Shown here piece after piece: positions 36,090 through 49,023 of a DNA stretch of 64,000 nt (position 1 is its first letter; every line of letters starts with the position of its first letter). Source of the stretch: Deinandra increscens subsp. villosa (Eukaryota; Streptophyta; Magnoliopsida; Asterales; Asteraceae); NCBI GenBank assembly GCA_039602395.1, contig JBCNJP010000003.1, positions 66,341,880-66,405,879 on the forward strand. Reading direction: 5' to 3'. Position numbers and translations under genes: made by a program. Under the pieces are notes generated by a model. That model worked only from the letters and a program-made list of their open reading frames with translations, ran no database searches and was not told where the DNA came from.

Positions 36090-37800
36090 ATGTCTCAGAA
36101 ACACCAAACCCGAAACACCTAGACCCCTCTCGTAGTGTCTATTGCCGAAATCGAGGCAATGCTCGCCTAGAGAGTCGTCGAAGCTGTAGCTGCTAGCAAG
36201 GCACATCATACCAACGATAGGCATCAAGGTAGATCACCTCGTAGTGCACGTTACTACTCCTACAAGGACTTCATGAGATGCAAGCCTATCTGTAAAATCT
36301 ATGCTTTTGGTTGTGCCAACTCAAACTCTTCATCATTGAGCATTTTTGATGAAAATCTCCTTGAAGAACCCCCTTAGGATAGGAAGACTTGATGATTTCG
36401 AAGATTTTGGTCTGAAATCCTCTAATAGCAAACGTTACCAAACTTGTACTTTAATCTTAGCGAACTTGTTTTTCATCCTAGCGGACTTCAAGATTTCTTC
36501 TTAGAGAACTTCATCTCCTCCCTAGCGAACTTAAGCAATGCTTAGCGAACTTAGGTGATTGCGGACTTCACAAGTTATCCCTAGCGGACTTGTAGATTGT
36601 TCTTAACGAACTTATGTTGTTCTTAGCGGACTTGCGCAACACTTAGAATATTACTTGCTGATTGATCATGAATATTTGTAGTTCCACACTAGCATTCGTG
36701 TATTGGATGAGATCCATTATCAAATAGATCCTGACATTATGAGCTTCAAAGGCACGAAAGGTGCCATGGGACTAATCAGATGGATTCAGTATTTCCCATA
36801 AGCAACTGCCCCAAAGGCTACATGGCTAAGTACACTACTTGCACATTCACCAAATGTGCGCTCGCATGGTAGAACTCCCACACCAACTCCATAGGAACCG
36901 ACTTAGCCTACGCCATGACTTAGAATGAACTCAAGCAACTTTTGCGTGATGAATACAGCCCAAGGGAAGAGCTTCAGAAGTTGGAAGCTGAGTCCTAGAG
37001 TTTGACTATGAATGGTGCCGATATCGCTGGCTACACCAAGCGATTTCGTGAACTTATTCATCCTTGTTCAAACCATGGTCACTCCCCTGTACAAGAAGGT
37101 ACATCTGGGGACTTGCACCCCATATTCAAGGAAATATTCTAGCATCAAACCCGACCTCTTTTTAAAGTGTTGTGCGCCCGGCGCATAATCCGGTTTGTCA
37201 AGCCACACGCCAATGTGTGACTTTTGCCAAGAAGAATCCTAAAGCTAAACCTGCAGATGTCAGTGCTGCCCCCTTATCAAGCAAGGAGCCGGATAACAAG
37301 TGAAAACGTGCTTTTGGAAGCCCAAGGAGAATACATAAAAGATTCCCGAGAAGAATTCGGAGCCAATAAAGGTCTATGTTGCCACTGCACCTATTCATGA
37401 GTCAAGAAAGAATGCTTACTCCAGTAACCTACCTTTATGTTACGTGTGCAACCTTCACCACTCCCTGGATTGTAGGAACATCTATTATGAGAATTGCAAA
37501 GCCAAAGGACACATCGCGCGAGATTGCCCGAGCTGAAGAACCAGACTCCCAACTAGGCAAAAGGAAGAGCATTTGTCATCAATGCTGGTAATACCCGCTA
37601 TGACCCTAACACACTGACATGTAAGTTTCTACTTAATAACCGTTATGCTACCATACTGGCGCCGCTAGAAGCTTCGTGTATACCAATTTTAGTCAACTAC
37701 TTGAAATCGCCTCTGTTGCCTTAGACACTAACTTTACCATAGTATTAGCTAACGGTAATAGAAACTAGAGAAATTTATAAGGGATGCTCGATTAAACTTT
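36090..37800 (+). pseudogene. Gag remnant of element C
   Basis: Starts MSQKHQTRNT and quickly hits TAG. Further pieces include KDFMRCKPI (matching TFMDCKPM of D), then after an insertion SFKGTKGAMGLIRWIQ and later NELKQLL.DEYSPREE, matching Gag of B and D. Knuckle-like pieces (YENCKAKGHIARDC) follow around 37485-37530. Many stops and shifts make it non-functional. Confidence 0.75.
36291..36738 (+). mobile_element. Insertion in C gag carrying TTAGCGAACTT array (LTR-like)
   Basis: About 440 bp separate the Gag pieces KPI and SFKG, which are adjacent in B and D, so it is an insertion. It holds about eight copies of TTAGCGAACTT / TAGCGGACTT (36456-36640). The order of array followed by CACTTAGAATATTACTTGCTG resembles the minus strand at 63000-63230. 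I infer an LTR fragment of another family. No TSD is resolved. Confidence 0.55.
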
Positions 37801-37869
37801 TGGAGCATACGTTCGACATTGATCTAATATATGTCGAATTAGGAAGTTCTGATGTTTGTCGTTAGAATG

Positions 37870-39995
37870 TATTGGTTATCAAAGAACCATGCGAAGATCA
37901 TTTTCCATGAGAAGATAGTCAGAATGCCATTCAGAAATGAAAACACACTTAACGTGTAAGGCGAAAGGAGGGAAGCCCAACCCAATGTCATAGCTTGCAT
38001 AAAGACCCAAAAATTTCTCGGCGTAGGATGTCATGCCATTCTGGCTCATGCCATGGAGAAGAAGCCAAAAGATAAGCGTATTAAAGATGTTCCAACGGTC
38101 TGTGAAATCCCAGAAGTCTTTCCTAAAGACTTACTTGGCTTGCCACCACCTCGGCAAGTAAACTTTCGCATCGACTTAACACGTGGAGCCGCCCTCGTTG
38201 CCAGATCTCCTTACCTCCTTACAACGTCCGAGGTACAAGAGTTATCTCATCAACTACAAGAGTTGTTAGATAAGGGTTTCATCCGGCCAAGCCACTCTCC
38301 TTGGAGTGCTCCTGTGTTGTTCGTAAAGAAGAAAGGTGGAACATATCAGATGTGTGTCGATTATAGAGAATTAATCGAGCTCACGGTGAAAAACCGCTGT
38401 CTGCTCCCGAGGATCGACGATTTACTCAATCAACTTCAAGGTACAAGTTTACTACTCCAAGACCGATCTGAGATCAAGCTACCATCAGTTCCGGGTTAGA
38501 GATGAAGACGTTTCAAGAGAGCGTTCAGAACACGCCATGGCCATTACGAGTTTCTCGTTATGCCATTCAGTTTGACCAACACACCAGTAGTGTTCATGGA
38601 CCTAATGAACCGTGTGTGCAAACCTTTTTGGATAAATTTGTTATCGTGTTCATCAATTATATTCTAATCTACTCCCGTAGTAAGAAAGAACACGAAACAC
38701 ATCTGAGACTTATCCTGGAATTGCTGAAGAAAGAAGAATTGTACGCGAAAATTTTCCACATACGACTTTTGGATTCGCGAGGTCCATTTCTTGCGTCATG
38801 AGATCAACGATAAAGGTATTCATGTTGATCCATCTAAAGTTGAAGCTAGTAAGAATTGGAGTACTCCCACGAATCCACCATAGATTCATTAATTCTTAGG
38901 TCTCGCTGGTTATTATCACCGATTCACTGAGAACTTCTCAAGGACAGCCTAGCCTCTGACCACTTTAAATAAGAAAGTTAAGAAGTTTATTTAGGATGCC
39001 AAACTGAAGGAGCCTTCCATTTGTTGAAGCAGAAACTTTGCAACGCGCCGATCCTATCCTTACCTAACGGAATCAAAGATTTTGTAGTGATGCTTCACAT
39101 CAAGGTTAGGGATGCGTGCTAATGCAGCGAGAGAAAGTAATCGCCTATGCTTCTCGACAACTGAAGAATCATGAGAAGGATTATACAACCCACGCTCTAG
39201 AACTAAGAACTGTTGTGTACACTCTGAAGATTTGAAGAAACTACTTGTATGAAACAAAATGTATCATATTCATTGACTTTAAGAGTCTCCAGCATATCTT
39301 CAATCAGAAGGATCTGATTTTAAGACAATGCCAATGGATTGAGCTACCCAATGACTACGATTGCAAGAATCGTTATCATCTTGGAAACGCTAACATTGTA
39401 GCTAATGCATTGAGTAGAATGGAGCGCGTTAAGCCTCTTCGAGTTCAAGCACTAGGCATGACCATTCATGCTAGTCTCACATTGCAAGTTCGTGATGCTA
39501 AACTCGAAGCTCTGAAGGAAGAAGTCAAGCAAGAAGTATGCTTGCATGGAATGGAAGAGAAATTGGTAAGGAAACCGAATGCCTAATCCTTTGTGGATAG
39601 ACCTTGAGTGCCGAACCTTAAAACGGTAAGAGATTGGTCTTAAATAAAGCACACAAGATTAGATATTCTAGTTACCAGGAATCCAACAAGATGTATGGAA
39701 GTATTTTATACTTATGATCAAAGCGAAAGGAAAATTCAAACCTTAAAAGGGGAACGTTGCGTGTTTATGTGACAGATTGTCATCACGCAAGACCAACCCC
39801 TGGTAATGGTTGAGGCAACCATTCTCCACTCGCCAAGCTTTCATATAACAATAGTTATCACTCGAGTATTCAAGCCACACCCTTTCGAAGCCTAATATAG
39901 AAGGAAGTGTTGTTTGCCCCTTTGCTGGACCGAAGCCAGTAACAACCAAATGACTGGTCCAAAGATAGTTCACGCAACTACTAAGGAGACCTTTC
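37870..39995 (+). pseudogene. Pol remnant of element C
   Basis: RT begins at 38053 ([40 protein letters not shown]) and shifts frame near 38480. The catalytic FIDD is changed to FINY (about 38650), which removes both aspartates. RNase H pieces follow (TKCIIFIDFKSLQHIF, about 39260) and then ANIVANALSR. Between about 39600 and 39790 most of the integrase zinc-binding and DDE region is missing. The text resumes with pieces matching [12 protein letters not shown] and GRKCRSPLCW. Clearly dead. Confidence 0.82.
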
Positions 39996-40830
39996 CAAAC
40001 TTAGAACCTTTCGAAAACCATAAGTAGTTACCAGAAGAACCTAGGTTAACGTTCGACACGAGCCCCTAGAATCTATAAGAGGGTTCAAAACCTTGTAATG
40101 GATTCTTTCTCAAACAAAGGTTGGTAGGCTTGGAAAGCAAGAAATGTTTAATCCTCGTTACATTGGTCTCTAGGAATCCTAGATCGGATTGGACCAGTGG
40201 CCTACAAACCCATCATGTTCAGAACCTATCAAGATCTTAAACCAATAAACTGGAGCCAAACCGCATTTCCATCATTACTATCATTAGAACTCTCGGGAAT
40301 CAAGGAAGATCCCGTCCGATAGCAAATCAACCTAAGCTTTTCCATAAGCCATCTTGCCCCTGATACATTGCATATTCCAACGCAAACTGAAAACTCAAGT
40401 ATGAGCAAAGCCTAGGCTGGTCATGTAAGGCAAATCACAATTGTGGGTGCCAACATAATTGTAATCTAAACTACATGAAAATCCTGGTAAGGCCCATACG
40501 TGAGCAATCATGACTTGCCCGGACCTTTCAAACTCAAAACCGCTTTTATCTATGTGTCTAACACTCATCTTGTTACGAACTATTGTGGATGTTCTATCAA
40601 CTCCACTTCGTTAGAGAGTCGTAACAATTAAGGATCACGAGATCCAAAGATGGAATAAGAATCGCACTCCCAACGACATGAATCGTTGACATCCTTGTCA
40701 ATGACAAAACTATCATCTGGGTAAGCGAGAATCAGACCAGACAATATTAGCTTTAAGTTGTCCAGCGATGCAGAGCCATCAATCGGCATTAGTTAAATTT
40801 CGGGACGAAATTCTTCTAACAAGGGGAGAA
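39996..40830 (+). other. 3' internal tail and polypurine tract of element C
   Basis: Decayed integrase C-terminus, then non-coding sequence ending GGGACGAAATTCTTCTAAC and AAGGGGAGAA directly before the LTR at 40831. Unlike A, B, D and E, only one polypurine tract/LTR start is visible. Confidence 0.7.
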
Positions 40831-43800
40831 TGTGACAACCCGCCAAAAAAATCTAAGGTCAAACCTATACTTTGACCGTATATATATACGTATATACATG
40901 TGCATAACTTAATAGTATTATTAGTAAACACTATTCATGTAAACGTCCAACCTTGATAATTCCCACGTTTGTAATGGATAAACATACCCGTAACTAAAAT
41001 GAAATTCAACCATGTGATTTGGTGGAATTTTATTAATAAGAAAAATAAAATATTAATGACTTTTATATTTTTCTTAAAACGGTGTCGTAGGACATCATAC
41101 CGACACCCGACGAACACCCGACGAACACTTTAAGCGAATATTTTATTTAAAACTTTAGTTAGTTTTGACTACGAAAAATATTTGAGCTTAAAACAATTTA
41201 AATAAATTATTTATTTTCTAGACGCGGTACGCGAGCAAATAAAATAAATAAAAGACGAAATTTCTAAAATAATTAAATTACGACCAAAACAAAATTGTTT
41301 ATCAATACATGAGTCTCATAATTAATTTAGAAACCCGTTCCAATCAAAACGCTAGAACGATTCGGTGTGATTCCTCCGTATGACGAATTGGGCCCAGTCC
41401 GGCCTAATACTGCGAAATAAACGAACCGAGCCCAAAAATAAAACCCAACGGGTCACCCGACACTTTTAAGCTTAAAGATAATATTCCCGACTGATTTTAA
41501 TAAATAAAGAATCGAACCGCGTGAAAATCCGAGTAAGCCTCGCATACCGGCCTGACACGAACTGTACCGGACCGACACCCGTTTCCACATCTTCGGCCTA
41601 TTTAAAGTTTCCATCGGCTTTGAATTAATTATTTTATTAAGACACTACATTTATATTAGTGGATTTTATAAAATAATTAGAAAAAGTGTTAACTTTTATA
41701 AAAATTAACACCACCTAAACCTCCTAACCACACCACCTAACTATAGTTAAACTCACTAACCTAACTTGAGTTAGAAATGAGCACATGTGAAATACATTCA
41801 CATGCCACCTCCTGCAAACACACTAACACCCACTCCCTCATCCTCACTTCAACACTCAACCTCCACCTTAAAACCCCACCTCAAGCACAAGAGCAACCAT
41901 CACCCCATCTCCTCCCTTCTCCCTCTCTCGGCCGGCGCCTCCTACCGCCACCCTCGGCAAAACCGATGACCTCCCGTCGCTACAACCGGAGCCCCCGGCT
42001 CCCCTCTTCCTCGTCGCAACCGGAAGCCACCACCACCACCATCATCATCATCCACCATCATCATCCGCCAACCTCCACCACCATCATCATTTGACGCCAT
42101 CTCCACCACCTTCGTCATCATCCGACGCCATCACCACCACCTTCGTCATCATCATCATCAACGACCACCACCATCACGATCATCTCCATCATCATCCGCC
42201 GCCACCATCAACACCAACCACCACCACCATGACCTTCACCGACCACCACAAATTTTTCTATCAACCGAACCTCTCGTTCGTTTCTTTTCCTTCCTATCGA
42301 ACTAAAACGTGTATATATATGTATATATATATAATGAAAGAAACAAAAAAAGAAAAAAAAAGAAAATAAAACACAGTCCCTGTCGATTTGAATCAGCGCC
42401 ATATGAGTTTTTTTTTTGGGTGCAAAACAGTCTCGAGAGCCACCTTTACACCACCATTTCTCCACCATCGGACCACCGCAATACCACCCATTCACCACCA
42501 ACGGCTAGTCCACCCGGCCACCTCCCAAACGGCTTTAACGTTTGCCCCTACCGATCATCGTAAACCAACAAAAATTAGCCCGCAAAAGGCCACTTTATCT
42601 TTCGGGTGAAACTTTAAAAACTCGATATTGTTCGATCGGGTCTACGGAGATATTCTCGCCTCTTTCGGTTCATCACCTAGCCTAGTGCTAGAGGTAAAAG
42701 TCTAAACTTCTCGATTTAATAATTTTCGTTCGTTTTTTATATTTATAATCACCCGAAACGAGTCTTGACACTCCACCCACTAAATATATATATAAATAAA
42801 CAAACCGTCCTAAATATTAAACTAACGTTAATATTTAAGCACTTATGTCACAATATATATTTTGACAATCGTTGTGAGGACTAAAAATATTATAGACCAA
42901 GCAGTATAAAAACTGACTCGGGGACCGTCAAAGTGACACATTCGACAAAAAAAATATATAAACGAATATATTTTGGATAAAGGAATATATTTTGACTATG
43001 TGTTATAAAAATAGGTCTATTTTTTATAAAACATATATAATTCTAAATACCGAGCGTTGGACTCAAAAGTAATAACTAAATGATCATATTTTTAGGTCTC
43101 ATTATTATAATTTGAAATATTTACTTTAAGTTATCACAACCCGCTAATATTAAAGAATTTAAATATTAGTTTTCATATCGTATTACATAATGGAATACTT
43201 ATAAATATAATATATTAATTCCGGACGATGGACCTAAAAATATACAGTGTTATATTTTGAACTTACTCAATGTGAAACTTATGTATTGTTACAAATATAT
43301 TTTCCTAAAAAGTGTACAATACACATCACACGGATATCTCTTTCTAATATTTTATTATTTTCTAAATATAATTTAGAAAAACTATTTGATAACATAAACA
43401 TAATAATATTTACGGAGTTAAATATTAATAACGATCATATGTCTGATACTTGTATCTTATAGCGCCAAAACCAACAACTAAATTTCTAAAATATAGAGAC
43501 TTATATTTTTCTAGAATCTCGAGAATATTGAAACGTATATCATTTCTATAAGTTATATATATTTATTTGCATAAATATTTCTATGACTTATATATAATTA
43601 TTTGTCTATAATTGTAAACTCGGACTTAAATATATATCGTGAACTTCAAATAATAAAATACTTTATTATTTGTCTCGATGTTTAAAACTTGATTCGAATA
43701 TGTATTCTCATAACTTTAAATAATTATTTGATTTATAATTATTTCTACAAGTTATATATTTATTCAACTATAAATATATTCATTAACCTAAATATTTATT

Positions 43801-45014
43801 TGAACAATAAATATTCCAAACGGGCTTTCCAAACAATACAAACGGGAATGTTATGTCAAGACTCGACCAGGATCATTTGGGTAACTGAACATTATCCAAC
43901 CAAAACAGTACCTTAAACTGTCTTAATAATCATTATTAGGACACGGTTTACCTGCTACGTCCAGCGCGATATAACTTTCATCATCACCTTGATCAAGTGA
44001 GTTTCACGGCCCCTTTTCCTTTACTATTTTATCTATGGGGGAGAAATACATGAAACACCAAACTTTATACATTCTTCTGATTGTATACAAAGTCTTTCCT
44101 TTAAACTATTTTAAATACTTTTGGGAAGAATCATGAAACAGACAAACACACTTTAAATAATTATTGGAACTATAATTATTTCTACCAGTCCTATATTTAT
44201 TAGACAATAAATATGACCGTCCAACCAAACATCTGATTGATATTATGGTACAACTGTTACGCCTTATTGATTATCTGTTCTTTCATACCCCTTCATAAGA
44301 ATTTTTTATACAACATATTGCTATAAATCCCACCAACAATTGATTTCAATTAGTTCCTGTAACGAAACGATAACTAGTGAATAGATCTATTTGGGTTGAC
44401 AACCCTGTCCTATCTGGTCGCTCCAGTTCTGACACACGCGTAACAAGTCTGGGGGTACATGTCAGTTATTCTTTGCCATTGGTATTTCTTAGGGGAAGTT
44501 ACCATAGGTGGGTAAATCTTCTAGTGTTTGAAATCAAGGTGCAGGTAGATCAATGCAACGACGAGTAACCATTATAATATCATGTATATCATCAACTGTT
44601 TTACAAATGCATTTTGTAGAATCCAAAACCTGTGAACTCACCAACATTATGTTGACCTTTTCAAACTCATGTATTTCTCAGGTAACCAAGTCAGATCGTA
44701 TGCAAATGGGACGTCAAACCTTAGGGCCTGCATCATCATCATGAAATAACTTATGAAACACTTGCCTTTTAAATTCTTGGTCGAAGCAATTTGAAGACTT
44801 AACTATTTCTCATGTTTCTTATCTTAAGATTTCTGAAACAATTTCTATTTCAGTATTGTAAAACAATGTCGTCTTAACATATTTTTCCGTTGCAACTTTG
44901 ATGACATACTTGGTTTTTCAAACGTATATTAATCTGATACAGGTCGTTCTGTGTATCCACGACTATGATCTATGACGTCACACGCCTCCGTATCCGAAAG
45001 TTCACGGTGTGACA
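40831..45014 (+). repeat. 3' LTR of element C (uninterrupted, 4184 bp)
   Basis: Collinear with the 5' LTR minus the TA-flanked insertion. It starts TGTGACAACCCGCC and ends CACGGTGTGACA, followed by GTTAA. It is long for a Gypsy LTR. It shows scattered substitutions and an extra repeated CGACGAACACC unit near 41108 relative to the 5' copy. Confidence 0.93.
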
Positions 45015-45019
45015 GTTAA

Positions 45020-45117
45020 AGGTGCGAATCATAAAATAATAGTGGGTCTTCGAAACACAGAGCGTTGAGGTATTCAGTAGTAATATCTGGCTTAAATGAG
45101 TGTAAGTATGAACTGTA
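45020..45117 (-). mobile_element. Internal region of element E, part 3 (short)
   Basis: About 100 bp between the TSD of C and the 3' end of LINE2, with no recognisable content. It is assigned to element E only because the sequence is continuous with 27993-28624 once C is removed. Confidence 0.35.
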
Positions 45118-45301
45118 GCTAAGGGTTACCTCGGTGATTCTGTATATATACTGCAACACAAAAAACAAGTAACAAGAAAAGCCCAAGCTAGTTCATACTT
45201 GGGACATGCCCCAGAGTATGCAGACCAAAGAAAAAAACACCAATCCAAGAATACGAAAGAAACCACCCAGCACACACTAGGAACAAAACAAAATAAAAAG
45301 T

Positions 45302-46280
45302 CTACGTCACGCCTCCATAATCACTAGAGTCACCGCCAATATTCCAATCCTGAAGGATGCACCGAACTTTATATGTCTTCTTAAGCTTAAGGCCCAAAAG
45401 TCTACTACAAATAGTATCACTAATAATGGTAGCAATAGAATCCGGAGGTCTAGCATGATTCTGGAAAATACGGTTGTTTCTTTCCTGCCAAATGAAGTAC
45501 GCAGCATCATGCACCACAAGTTTAGCCACAATATAATACAATCACCGGGGTAACCCTTTACCCAAAAAAAAAAAAGTTTAGCCACAATAATCTCCAACGA
45601 AGCGGCCGACACCCCATCAAGAAAATCGGTGATATCCGCCCACACAGGACCATGGAATCTAATGCACGTCTTCTCCCTGACCTTGATCCAAACCTGCGTC
45701 GAGTAAGGGCATTCAAAAAATAGGTGCGTGTGGGAGTCGTGGTTTTTATAGCAAAGCATACAACACATCATATTCATATTTTTCATTCCAGTAAAGTCCC
45801 AGGCTAGGATTTTATCTTGAGTAAGAAGCCTCGTACGCATGATCAACCAAACCAGAAACGCATGGCGGGGAATACACTAAGCAAACCAAACAGTCTTCGC
45901 CCAAGGAACCACCGGAGCATGAATCATGATCGAATCCCAAACCAGGGAAGATGCAAAGTCAGCCCTATTATTACCCACTTTCCACATGAGCCTATCCTTA
46001 ACATCGACATTGAGGGTAGTCTGCGATACCTCATTAAGAACCAGAAAGAGATCATTCCATGCGGAAGGCCAAGTACCACCATTCTGATTGAAAAAATCGA
46101 CCACCTTAGAATTTATGGTGAATCCTGCATTATGGAAAACACGGTGAGAAATAAATTGGCATAAAGGCCCAGATTCGGACCACTTGCCAAACCAGAGCAA
46201 AGTATTCCTCCCGTCACCAATATCAGACCAAATGAAGTGCCGAATGGAATCCCGAATAGAGCACAACTTCCTCCAACTTT
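45302..46280 (-). pseudogene. LINE2 ORF2 C-terminus (zf-RVT), broken
   Basis: Contains GDGRNTLLWFGKWSESGPLC (about 46200), then the zf-RVT pattern LLTQDKILAW...CMLCYKNHDSHTHLFFECPY, and finally YFIWQERNNRIF near the end. A 40-bp insertion at 45534-45573 splits the frame after IVAKL; the frame picks up again with VAKLVVHDAAYFIWQER thanks to the duplicated target. Further shifts exist around 45850-45880. Confidence 0.82.
45534..45573 (+). mobile_element. 40-bp micro-LINE insertion with 16-bp TSD
   Basis: AAGTTTAGCCACAATA occurs at 45518-45533 and again at 45574-45589. Between them lies AATCACCGGGGTAACCC, then TTTACCC, then about 12 A. This equals the very last bases of the LINE2/LINE3 3' UTR plus a tail, but in the opposite orientation to LINE2. 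It is an extreme 5'-truncated LINE insertion, separable from local duplication by the tail and the TSD. Confidence 0.85.
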
Positions 46281-47770
46281 AGCAACAATCCGTAGGACAC
46301 GGGCAATCCCAGAAGGTCCTATTCTTAATGCGATAAGAATAAATCCAGGCAACCCAGAGAGAGTCCCGTTTGGTAAGGATGCTCCAAATATGAGAGGTCA
46401 TGAGAGCCTTATTAACATCCGCAATTTGCCGAATGCCTAAGGCCCCCTTAACCTTAGGAAGACACACGTCCTTCCAATCCACTTTAGCAATACCTCTTTT
46501 GAAAACACCATGGCACCATAAGAAATCTCTCATCTTCTTTTCAATAGAGGAAATAATTCTGACAGGAAAGATAAACACCGAAGCCCAATAGATATGAAGG
46601 GAGGAGAGCACCGATTGAATAAGCTGAAGTATGACTGCAAACGAAAGAAACTTGTTTCTCTAACAAGAAATCCGGTTGTCTAAGATCTCCACAAGAGGGG
46701 CACAGTCACGAGCACACAACCTAGTGGAAATCAAAGGAACACCCAAATAACGAACAGGAAGGGTTCCCTCACCAGACGAACGACGTTAAGAATACCAGTT
46801 TTGATATGATCAGAAACATTGCATAAATAGACCGTGCTCTTTTGGGGACTGGGGACCAAGCCAGACATTCTAGAAAAAATAGCCTAGGACTGAATTATGC
46901 ACGAAGCAGAGGCAATATCACCTCTAGCAAAGATGAAAAGATCATCAGCAAAGCACAGATTAATATTATGTTGTTTCTCACACTTGTAATGAAATCTGAA
47001 AGAAGAATCAGCACGCGTAGCATCATGAAGGACAAGAGTGAGAACCTCCATAACCAGGGTAAAAAGATAGGGGGATAAGGGACAACCCTGTCTGAGACCC
47101 CTTTTTCCCTTGAAGTAGCCATGAAGATTGCCATTCACACATATGGAATAAGAGGGGGGTGGAAACACATGTCATGATCCAATCCACCATGGTCGGATGA
47201 AAGCCAAAACCTTTTAGGACATCCTTGAGAAAAACCCAATCCATTGTATCATAGGCCTTCTGAATATCAATTTTAAAAGCATAGCGGGGAGGCCCAACAG
47301 AGCGGTGGTACTTATGCATCAACTCCTGGACAAGGAGGATATTATCAGAAATCTTCCGCCCAGGAATGAATGCCGACTGGTTGACATCCACAATATCAGC
47401 AAGATCCAGTTTAATCTGATCAACAATAATCTTACTGATACATTTATACATCACATTGCTGCAAGAAATTGAGCGGTTATCAGTAACTGCCGCAGGAGTA
47501 GTAATCTTAGGAATTATAGCAATGATGGTGTGGTTAATCTCCTGAAGTAATCTCCTAGTTTTAAAGAAATCCTGGACAGCAGCGCAGAAATCATTACCGA
47601 TAATTGGCCAAGCTTTCTTAAAGAAGGCAGCCGAGTAACCATCGGAACCCAGAGCTTTACAATCGCCCATGGAGAAAACCGTATCCTTGATCTCCTCCCT
47701 AGTAACATCTCTAATCATGTGGGTAGAGTCATACTGAGAAAGCTTAGACCTGAACAACACAGGGTCTAGC
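46281..47770 (-). pseudogene. LINE2 reverse transcriptase domain, frameshifted
   Basis: RT motifs are present: DCKALGSDGYSAAFFKKAW (about 47660), NQSAFIPGRKISDNILLVQE (about 47370), FKIDIQKAYDTMDW (about 47260), RGLRQGCPLSPYLFTLVMEV (about 47090) and LCFADDLFIFARGD (about 46940). The palm ADD motif survives. A frameshift separates the third and fourth motifs (about 47160), and a gap lies before the downstream segment KRGIAKVDWKDVC (about 46490). It would have copied LINE RNA at the nicked target. Confidence 0.87.
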
Positions 47771-48970
47771 CTTAGGTCTTGCCCACCATGTCAAGGAAGT
47801 GCTCATAATGATTAACCAAGGCATTAGCAACCTCATCACCTTCGTATCTAATACCATCCATATCGGCAATAAAATCGATTCTACAGCGGTAATTTTTGCA
47901 TTTAAGGGATACATGGAAATAAGCGGTGTTTAGATCTCCAGTCACAAACCAGTGCACTTTAGATTTTTGCTTTATGAAACTCTCTTCATCCAACGAAGCC
48001 TCATTAAGCTCGGCCAAGTATCTTGCTTCTAACTCGCGGATAGACAAGTTAAATGGGTCCTTATCAATTTGGCGCTGAACATCATCAAGTTTACTCCGAA
48101 GGGAGTTAACCTTAGCATGGAGGTTACCCTGTTTAAACAATAAGGAATGCATGGGAGACTTAAAAAACTTTAATTTCTTGACAATGCAGAATTGATGAAA
48201 CCCTTTAATATTAGTACCCCAAACCGACGAGATAGCCTCTATAAAACCAGGTTTGTTAGTCAGAAAATTCGCAAATTTGAAAGGTCTAGGTTTACGAATT
48301 TGCTTAATATGAAGCTGCAGAACACAAGGAGAATGATCAGAAATCCGATATGGTTGAAAAATAACACAAGCCGTAGGAAACATGTCAAGTAAAGACGTGT
48401 TTCCCATCACCCTATCAATCTTCTTAAGGATGACAATGCCCTTCTTAGGTTTTTGATTCCAAGTAAAATGAAGCCCGATACTGTTAATATCAATAACTTC
48501 AATATCCTTGATACAATCACCAAATTCTCTCATCCCCGGATCCTTTCCCGATGTACCAACCATTTTATCCTTCAAATTCAAGGTAGAACTAAAGTCACCA
48601 AGAATAGCCCATGCACTATCCTTATTGAAAGCTTTATGAAGCCGAAGATCCTGCCAAAGACATCTTCTATGGACATAATAATTCACAGCATAAACAATCG
48701 AGTAGAAGAAGACCTATTTAGAATCTTTGCAGACAACCTTAGTATGCATAACCGGATGAGTCTGATAAATGATCATGATGTCAAAAACATTAACATCCCA
48801 ACCCAGAATAATACGAGTTCCCTTGGAGCACACAGTACCATTAGAAGTCCAGTCCCAAGACCAAAAAGTAGCTTTACAAACAGAAAACAACTTTTTCACA
48901 TCAACATGAGATTCCAGAATAGCACACAAACTCAAATTATTATCTTTGATTGCCTGACGTTCTTTTTTGT
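47771..48970 (-). pseudogene. LINE2 endonuclease domain (APE-like), damaged
   Basis: Matches the exo/endonuclease/phosphatase fold at the start of plant L1 ORF2: FWSWDWTSNGTVCSKGTRII (about 48840), then AWAILGDFSSTLN (GDFN expected; N is S here), RFKIDRV-like KKIDRVMGN and RISDHSPC (about 48330). A stop or shift near 48700 breaks it. After the domain, VHWFVTGDLNTAYFH is the conserved link to RT. Confidence 0.83.
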
Positions 48971-49023
48971 TTCATGGGACGGTTCAAACCCCTTATAAAC
49001 CCCTTATATTCCAGGAGGCTATA

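Larger units (their letters stand above)
28630..45014 (+). mobile_element. Ty3/Gypsy element C, old and degenerate, TSD GTTAA
   Basis: GTTAA at 28625-28629 and 45015-45019 brackets a 16.4-kb element. It has a 7053-bp 5' LTR (inflated by an internal insertion), a 4184-bp 3' LTR and 5.1 kb of decayed internal sequence. LTR ends are TGTGACAACCCGCC and GTGTGACA. Many substitutions and small indels separate the LTRs, so C is much older than B and D. Gag and Pol are riddled with stops, and most of the integrase core is missing. C sits inside element E. Confidence 0.93.

Noticed and set aside
45817..46164. Plus-strand 115-codon frame over LINE2
   Set aside because: It is a shadow of zf-RVT coding on the minus strand.
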